This document shows, one piece after another, positions 4,903 through 8,673 of a stretch of DNA of 8,673 bases. The DNA is taken from contig JAICVG010000030.1 in assembly GCA_025935445.1 (NCBI GenBank), positions 1-8,673 of the forward strand. The letters run 5' to 3'. The position numbers and the translations under genes were made by a program. Below the pieces are notes generated by a model, which did no database searches, was not told the origin of the DNA, and saw nothing but the letters and a program-made list of their open reading frames with translations. Each line of letters begins with the position of its first letter. Position 1 is the first letter of the stretch. The stretch comes from Nitrososphaera sp. (GTDB lineage Archaea; Thermoproteota; Nitrososphaeria; Nitrososphaerales; Nitrososphaeraceae).

Positions 4903-6141
4903 TTGGAAGAACAGAAGAATAGCAGGGTGCGCGTAGAACTAAAGGCATTAGTGCTGATACTTATCCACACACCCTTTGGTCTTGAATTCTTTGATAAGGT
5001 GGCCAAGTGGCGTATTGCCAGATTATATGCCAGATTTAATACGTATCTTATGCCTGCAATAACAGCGCTTGCAATATTCCTTATAGTAGGTTCCCTTATG
5101 GTCATGTTTGCAGATGCCCAAGCAAGAGAAGGTGTGAGGGGTGTCGGCCCCGCGGCTAATCTGCTCATCCCCGGGATTAATCCGTATTTGCCCATAACTT
5201 ATGGCTTGGCAGCCCTTGTTATTACTATTATCATTCATGAGGCAGGACATGGTGTTGTGGCCAGAGTGCATAATATTAGAGTCGATTCGACAGGAATTGT
5301 GCTATTTCTTGGCATACCAATAGGCGCATTTGTAAATATCGAAAGGGATGAGCTAAACAAAGCAACGCTGAAGCAAAAGAGTGCGGTCCTAACTGCTGGT
5401 CCTCTCAACAATATGATATTGGCAGGCGCTTGTCTGTTAGCAATGTACTTTGTAGTGTCTACCCTTACTCCTCTTCCACCTGACCCTAATGCTCCACAGT
5501 TTGGTGTAATGGTGGTCAGCGTAAACGGTGGATCTCTTGCAGAAGCTATGGGGATCGAGGCCGAATCTGTGATACAGTACGTTGCAGGCCAGCAGATCAC
5601 GTCGCTTGATGATTTGAGCGAGAACCTCAGGAGTAACCTTGGCAATACAGTCGAAATAACTTGGCTGAACAAGGCTGGCGACACTATAATTCGTCAGGTA
5701 ACGCTCCCTCCAGCAGTTGAGCCAGGCAGGGGAACCTTGGGAGTTAGTGTCACCGTTCTATCACCTGACTCGCAAGTGGTCCTTGACACGTACAAGAACC
5801 AGTTTAGCCAAAATCCACTAGCTATTCTTCTTCCACCAACATTTCAACAGGGATTTGTCCCCTTCTCTGACCTCATGGCTCCAAAGTACACTTCTAGCGT
5901 CTTTGGAGACAGCTTCGCTCCTGTTGCCAACATGCTGTTCTGGCTATGGTTCATCAACTTTAACGTCGGCATATTCAACGCGCTACCATTAGGTCCCCTT
6001 GACGGCGGTCAACTGTATGGTGCATTAATAGAGAACAAAGCCAAATCCAAAGCGATTGCAAAGAATGCAAATATGCTCTTGACCCTTGTGATGGTCGCTA
6101 TTGTGTTTGCGGTGCTGGTGCTTCCATACGTAGTATTCTAA
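4903..6141 (+). CDS. M50-family (site-2-protease-like) membrane zinc metalloprotease with PDZ domain
   Basis: This is an intramembrane protease of the S2P/RseP class, which cuts membrane proteins within or near a helix, often to release regulators. From TTG 4903 it has 412 residues. Helices are predicted at about 50-71, 96-116, 166-187, 340-363 and 389-411. The zinc site is HEAGH (112-116, catalytic Glu113) at the end of the second helix. The third ligand is Asp367 in NALPLGPLDGGQ (359-370). Between them a PDZ domain (about 199-270) contains VVSVNGGSLAEAMGIEAESV and the ITSLDDL strand-helix. No ATG occurs before the first helix: the frame is open from TTG 4867 (424 aa), and GTG 4927 is also possible. 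TTG 4903 fits the TATA-like box at 4871-4879. The substrate is unknown. Catalytic residues are all present. Confidence 0.93.
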   Translation: MEEQKNSRVRVELKALVLILIHTPFGLEFFDKVAKWRIARLYARFNTYLMPAITALAIFLIVGSLMVMFADAQAREGVRGVGPAANLLIPGINPYLPITYGLAALVITIIIHEAGHGVVARVHNIRVDSTGIVLFLGIPIGAFVNIERDELNKATLKQKSAVLTAGPLNNMILAGACLLAMYFVVSTLTPLPPDPNAPQFGVMVVSVNGGSLAEAMGIEAESVIQYVAGQQITSLDDLSENLRSNLGNTVEITWLNKAGDTIIRQVTLPPAVEPGRGTLGVSVTVLSPDSQVVLDTYKNQFSQNPLAILLPPTFQQGFVPFSDLMAPKYTSSVFGDSFAPVANMLFWLWFINFNVGIFNALPLGPLDGGQLYGALIENKAKSKAIAKNANMLLTLVMVAIVFAVLVLPYVVF

Positions 6142-6157
6142 AAAGCACTATGCTTTT
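6141..6157 (+). terminator. Hairpin directly after the protease stop codon
   Basis: AAAAGCA (6141-6147) and TGCTTTT (6151-6157) form a perfect 7-bp stem with a 3-nt loop, beginning on the last base of the stop codon. The 3' arm ends in TTTT, so the element offers a U-rich end to the transcript. Archaeal termination relies mainly on U-tracts and does not require a hairpin, so the stem may instead protect the 3' end. Confidence 0.5.
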
Positions 6158-6169
6158 ATAATGGAGTCA

Positions 6170-6184
6170 CCGATATAGTATCGG
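6170..6184. repeat. Second short perfect hairpin in the protease-aCPSF1 gap
   Basis: CCGATA (6170-6175) and TATCGG (6179-6184) form a perfect 6-bp stem around TAG. It begins 12 nt after the previous hairpin. It could be a dyad-symmetric protein-binding site or an RNA stem. Its position, about 80 nt before the aCPSF1 start and upstream of the likely TATA box, allows an operator role. Confidence 0.4.
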
Positions 6185-6230
6185 CTTATTTCCGCTTTAT
6201 GCCTTACATGATTGATTGTAACCCTGAGGC

Positions 6231-6236
6231 ATATAC
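6231..6236 (+). promoter_or_regulatory. TATA-like box for the aCPSF1 gene
   Basis: ATATAC lies 27-33 nt before the ATG at 6264, predicting a leader of only a few nucleotides. A second AT-rich site, GAATATAG (about 6242-6249), is too close to the start. Confidence 0.35.
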
Positions 6237-6263
6237 AGTTGGAATATAGTCGGATGAGCGATA

Positions 6264-8429
6264 ATGGAAGAATTAGAAAAGAACCAAAAGGTTGGTGAAA
6301 TAATAACTCAAGCAGGGCATACAATCTCTACTTCTTCTCCTAGAAGGATTAGATCAGCAGCATCAGCTACAAGAGCAACAGAAGACATCGATAACGGGAT
6401 CACGAAAGTTACCACTCAATGCGAGGAGGCTGTAAGCAAGATAATACTCAAGTCCATTCCTTCTGAATCTCAGATAACATTTGTGAGATTTGAAGGTCCT
6501 AACATTGCACTTTATACTAAGAACCCAAAGTTTGCACTCACCGAGCTGACTTATTTTTTGTCATCTTTGTCAAAGACTTTGAAAAAGAGGTTCATTATTC
6601 GCACTGACTCGTCAAGCAGGCTGCCAGAGGACCAGACTAGACAAGCAGTGGTCAAACTGCTTCCAAAAGATGTGCAGGTGTCAGCAATATTTTGTGACGA
6701 TGCAACAGGCGAGGTGGTTCTTGAAGTAAGCAAACCAGAAGCAATAGATCCTAACATGCTAGTTCAAATTGCCCAATCAACAGGCTGGATAGCACACACT
6801 AGACGCTCGCCTCATATTCCCTCATCGAGCATCATCACGCTACACTCCACATTAAAAAGCTCTGCAAAAGAAAGGACAGAGTTTCTGCAAAAGCTGGGCA
6901 AGCGCGTATTCAGAGAACCCCTTATAGTTAGCAGCGTCAATGGGAACGATACAGTACCTCGTCAACAACAGCAACGGCAGCAAACTACTACTATTACTAC
7001 AACAGCCACGAGCGAGCCTCGATCCAATAAGCCCCAGTCGTGGTCTACGAGTAGGGAAGAAGTTATGCTATTTTGCCTTGGAGGAGTCAAACAGGTCGGC
7101 AGATCCTGTTTTATTGTTGTCACACCGGAGACCAAGGTGATGCTTGACTGTGGTATAAATCCCGGAGAAATGTCTGGGCTTGACGCTTATCCCCGGCTTG
7201 ACTGGTTCAACTTTGACCTTGACGATCTGGATGCAGTAGTGATAAGCCATGCACACATTGATCACCAAGGCTTCTTGCCAACACTTTTCAAGTATGGCTA
7301 CAGGGGACCTGTCTACTGCACCGAGCCTACTTTACCACTGATGATCCTGCTTCAGACGGACTCTGTCAAGATTGCAAACAGCAATGGCACATATCTACCA
7401 TATGCGACAAGGGACGTAAATGAAGTCATCAAGCACTGTATCACGTTGCCCTATGGCAAGCCGACAGACATTTCTCCAGACGTAACGATTACACTCAACA
7501 ACGCCGGACATATTATGGGCAGCGCCACTGTTCACCTCAATATTTCAGGTGCTCATAACATCTTGTACTCTGGAGATTACAAGTACGCCAAGACACAGCT
7601 GCTCGACAGTGCAGTATCTATGTACCCAAGGGTAGAAACACTCATCACTGAAAGCACATATGGTAACACAACAGATGTCATGCCTGATCAGCAATCAGTA
7701 TATCGAGGTTTCACTGAGTCCATAAACAAGACCCTGATGGAGGGTGGCAAGGTCCTCCTTCCTGTTCCGGCTGTTGGCAGGGCTCAGGAGATAATGCTTG
7801 TCATGGCAAAGGAGATGAAGGAAGGCAGACTTATCGAGTCGCCAATATATATCGAGGGAATGATCTCGGAGGCAAGCGCCATACATATGTCTTATGCCCA
7901 CTACCTTGGCTCCGATGTGCGCAAGTCGGTATCGCAGGGCATAAATCCATTTCAATCAGAATATTTTACAGTCATTAGCGGATATGGCAAGCGCGATGAT
8001 ATACTCAATGACGAAAATCCCGCAATAGTGATGGCAACATCTGGCATGCTTGAAGGCGGTCCATCTGTAGAATACTTCAAAGAGCTTGCACCAAACCCGA
8101 AAAACAAAATTATGTTTGTCTCGTACCAAATCAACGGCACGCTTGGCAGGCGCGTACTTGATGGAGCCATGTCGGAGGTTAGCATGATGGACAAGTCCGG
8201 CAAGGTCAAAGTTGTTCCGGTCCGCTGCCAAACACAAAAGATAGACGGATTTTCAGGTCACTCCGACTTTAACCAAATAATGAATTTTGTTTCGCGCATA
8301 AGGCCTAAGCGTGTGCTGGTCAACCACGGCGAAAAGAGTAAGTCGGAAAATGTGGCAAGCGCTATCTATTCTCGCCTCAAAATCCGGTCAGGTGTCCCAG
8401 ATAATAGAGAAATTGTGCGATTAAGGTAA
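6264..8429 (+). CDS. KH-domain beta-CASP ribonuclease, archaeal CPSF1/FttA-type transcription termination factor
   Basis: aCPSF1/FttA cuts nascent RNA at U-rich sites and terminates transcription in archaea; it is related to eukaryotic CPSF73. The order is: an extra low-complexity N-terminus (1-45), two KH-type domains (about 50-112 and 125-195), a Q/T/S-rich linker (about 229-263), then the metallo-beta-lactamase and beta-CASP core to residue 721. Metal-site residues are visible: Asp295 in LDCG, HAHIDH (329-334), His416 in NNAGHIMGS and Asp438 in SGDYKY. Beta-CASP motifs are Glu463 (ITESTYG), His666 (GFSGHSD) and His688 (VLVNHGE). The nuclease should be active. At 721 aa it is longer than the roughly 630-650 aa I recall for the family; the excess lies in the N-terminus and linker. 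The ATG at 6264 is supported by a TATA-like box about 30 nt upstream, though a downstream start before the first KH domain cannot be excluded. Confidence 0.95.
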   Translation: MEELEKNQKVGEIITQAGHTISTSSPRRIRSAASATRATEDIDNGITKVTTQCEEAVSKIILKSIPSESQITFVRFEGPNIALYTKNPKFALTELTYFLSSLSKTLKKRFIIRTDSSSRLPEDQTRQAVVKLLPKDVQVSAIFCDDATGEVVLEVSKPEAIDPNMLVQIAQSTGWIAHTRRSPHIPSSSIITLHSTLKSSAKERTEFLQKLGKRVFREPLIVSSVNGNDTVPRQQQQRQQTTTITTTATSEPRSNKPQSWSTSREEVMLFCLGGVKQVGRSCFIVVTPETKVMLDCGINPGEMSGLDAYPRLDWFNFDLDDLDAVVISHAHIDHQGFLPTLFKYGYRGPVYCTEPTLPLMILLQTDSVKIANSNGTYLPYATRDVNEVIKHCITLPYGKPTDISPDVTITLNNAGHIMGSATVHLNISGAHNILYSGDYKYAKTQLLDSAVSMYPRVETLITESTYGNTTDVMPDQQSVYRGFTESINKTLMEGGKVLLPVPAVGRAQEIMLVMAKEMKEGRLIESPIYIEGMISEASAIHMSYAHYLGSDVRKSVSQGINPFQSEYFTVISGYGKRDDILNDENPAIVMATSGMLEGGPSVEYFKELAPNPKNKIMFVSYQINGTLGRRVLDGAMSEVSMMDKSGKVKVVPVRCQTQKIDGFSGHSDFNQIMNFVSRIRPKRVLVNHGEKSKSENVASAIYSRLKIRSGVPDNREIVRLR

Positions 8430-8495
8430 GTTAGAAGTAGCGAAACCATAAGCCTTTTAGGCTAGTCAGGGGTATTACAAGACTATCATCACCTC

Positions 8496-8673
8496 ATGGC
8501 AAGGCTACAAAGTAAATTTGCAAATGATTTTCTTGAACAACTGGGTAACGTCAACACCGGAAGCGCCAGAACGGTCAGCGCGCATTTAGCAGATTTTGAG
8601 CAGTTTGTAAGGACCGAGTACCGCAAGGGCCTTGATTCTCTGCTTGAAGAACTAAGGTCGGGAAAAATTGATC
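8496..8673 (+). CDS. Probable tyrosine recombinase/integrase, N-terminal part (cut by window edge)
   Basis: Only the first 59 codons are present. The translation (MARLQSKFANDFLEQLGN, then TGSARTVSAHLADFEQFVRT) matches the helical N-terminal core-binding (SAM-like) domain of XerC/XerD and phage-type integrases: a first helix ending in FLEQLG, then the pattern in which a Thr/Ser-rich turn precedes an 'xLxxFxxFV' helix. The catalytic domain with its Arg-His-Arg-Tyr residues lies beyond the edge, so activity cannot be judged. The ATG at 8496 is the first start in this frame after the aCPSF1 stop, 66 nt downstream. It could be a chromosomal Xer recombinase for dimer resolution or an integrase of a mobile element; neighbouring core genes favour the former. 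Confidence 0.68.
   Translation, partial: MARLQSKFANDFLEQLGNVNTGSARTVSAHLADFEQFVRTEYRKGLDSLLEELRSGKID

Noticed and set aside
5235..5684. 149-codon open frame opposite the M50 protease gene
   Set aside because: It lies wholly antisense to a well-supported coding region with conserved motifs and its translation has no recognisable domain; it is a shadow of the real gene.
6206..6260. Possible C/D-box sRNA (ATGATTG ... CTGA ... GGATGAG)
   Set aside because: The C-box match is imperfect and no final D box follows, so the required C/D pairing cannot be formed.
6254..6298. Short upstream open frame (MSDNGRIRKEPKGW) overlapping the aCPSF1 start
   Set aside because: It is 14 codons long and out of frame. 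Its ATG is near or before the predicted transcription start, so it probably is not even transcribed.
8453..8465. AGCC-TTTTA-GGCT inverted repeat after aCPSF1 as a dif/attachment site
   Set aside because: The 4-bp arms are too short for a Xer recombination site, which has about 11-bp arms. It may only be a weak terminator or part of the next gene's promoter.

Overview
The window reads as archaeal chromosomal DNA, most likely from the Nitrososphaerota (Thaumarchaeota). The evidence is a KH-domain aCPSF1/FttA-type termination factor, a tRNA gene with a 14-nt bulge-helix-bulge intron and no encoded CCA, purine genes in the separate PurS/PurQ/PurL form, and TATA-like boxes about 25-35 nt upstream of start codons with little or no leader. 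The phylum is inferred from gene style, not from a marker search. Base composition looks moderate, and most of the window is ordinary core genome with no sign of a mobile island.

Left part (1-2264): on the minus strand, purQ runs into the start of purL (cut by the left edge), giving two parts of FGAM synthase. A divergent two-CBS-domain gene lies on the plus strand. Beyond it, again on the minus strand, are a small two-helix membrane protein (TTG start) and purS (GTG start), the third FGAM synthase subunit. The purine complex is therefore encoded at two nearby but separate sites.

Middle (2265-4472): a tRNA-Thr(UGU) gene with an intron stands on the plus strand. Opposite and just beyond it, 2452-2642 has no intact gene but holds what looks like a decayed small membrane-protein gene with its TATA box still present. 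Next come an ABC-2 permease and its ATPase, overlapping on the minus strand, forming a DrrA/DrrB-like exporter.

Right part (4473-8673), all on the plus strand: a 107-aa protein of unknown function, an M50 (site-2-protease-like) membrane metalloprotease with a PDZ domain, two small perfect hairpins, a long aCPSF1/FttA beta-CASP ribonuclease with an unusual N-terminal extension and a Q/T-rich linker, and the first 59 codons of a probable tyrosine recombinase.

I did not find a convincing new multi-gene system. The points most worth a second look are the remnant gene at 2452-2642, the extra low-complexity parts of aCPSF1, the tRNA intron, and the paired hairpins after the protease gene.
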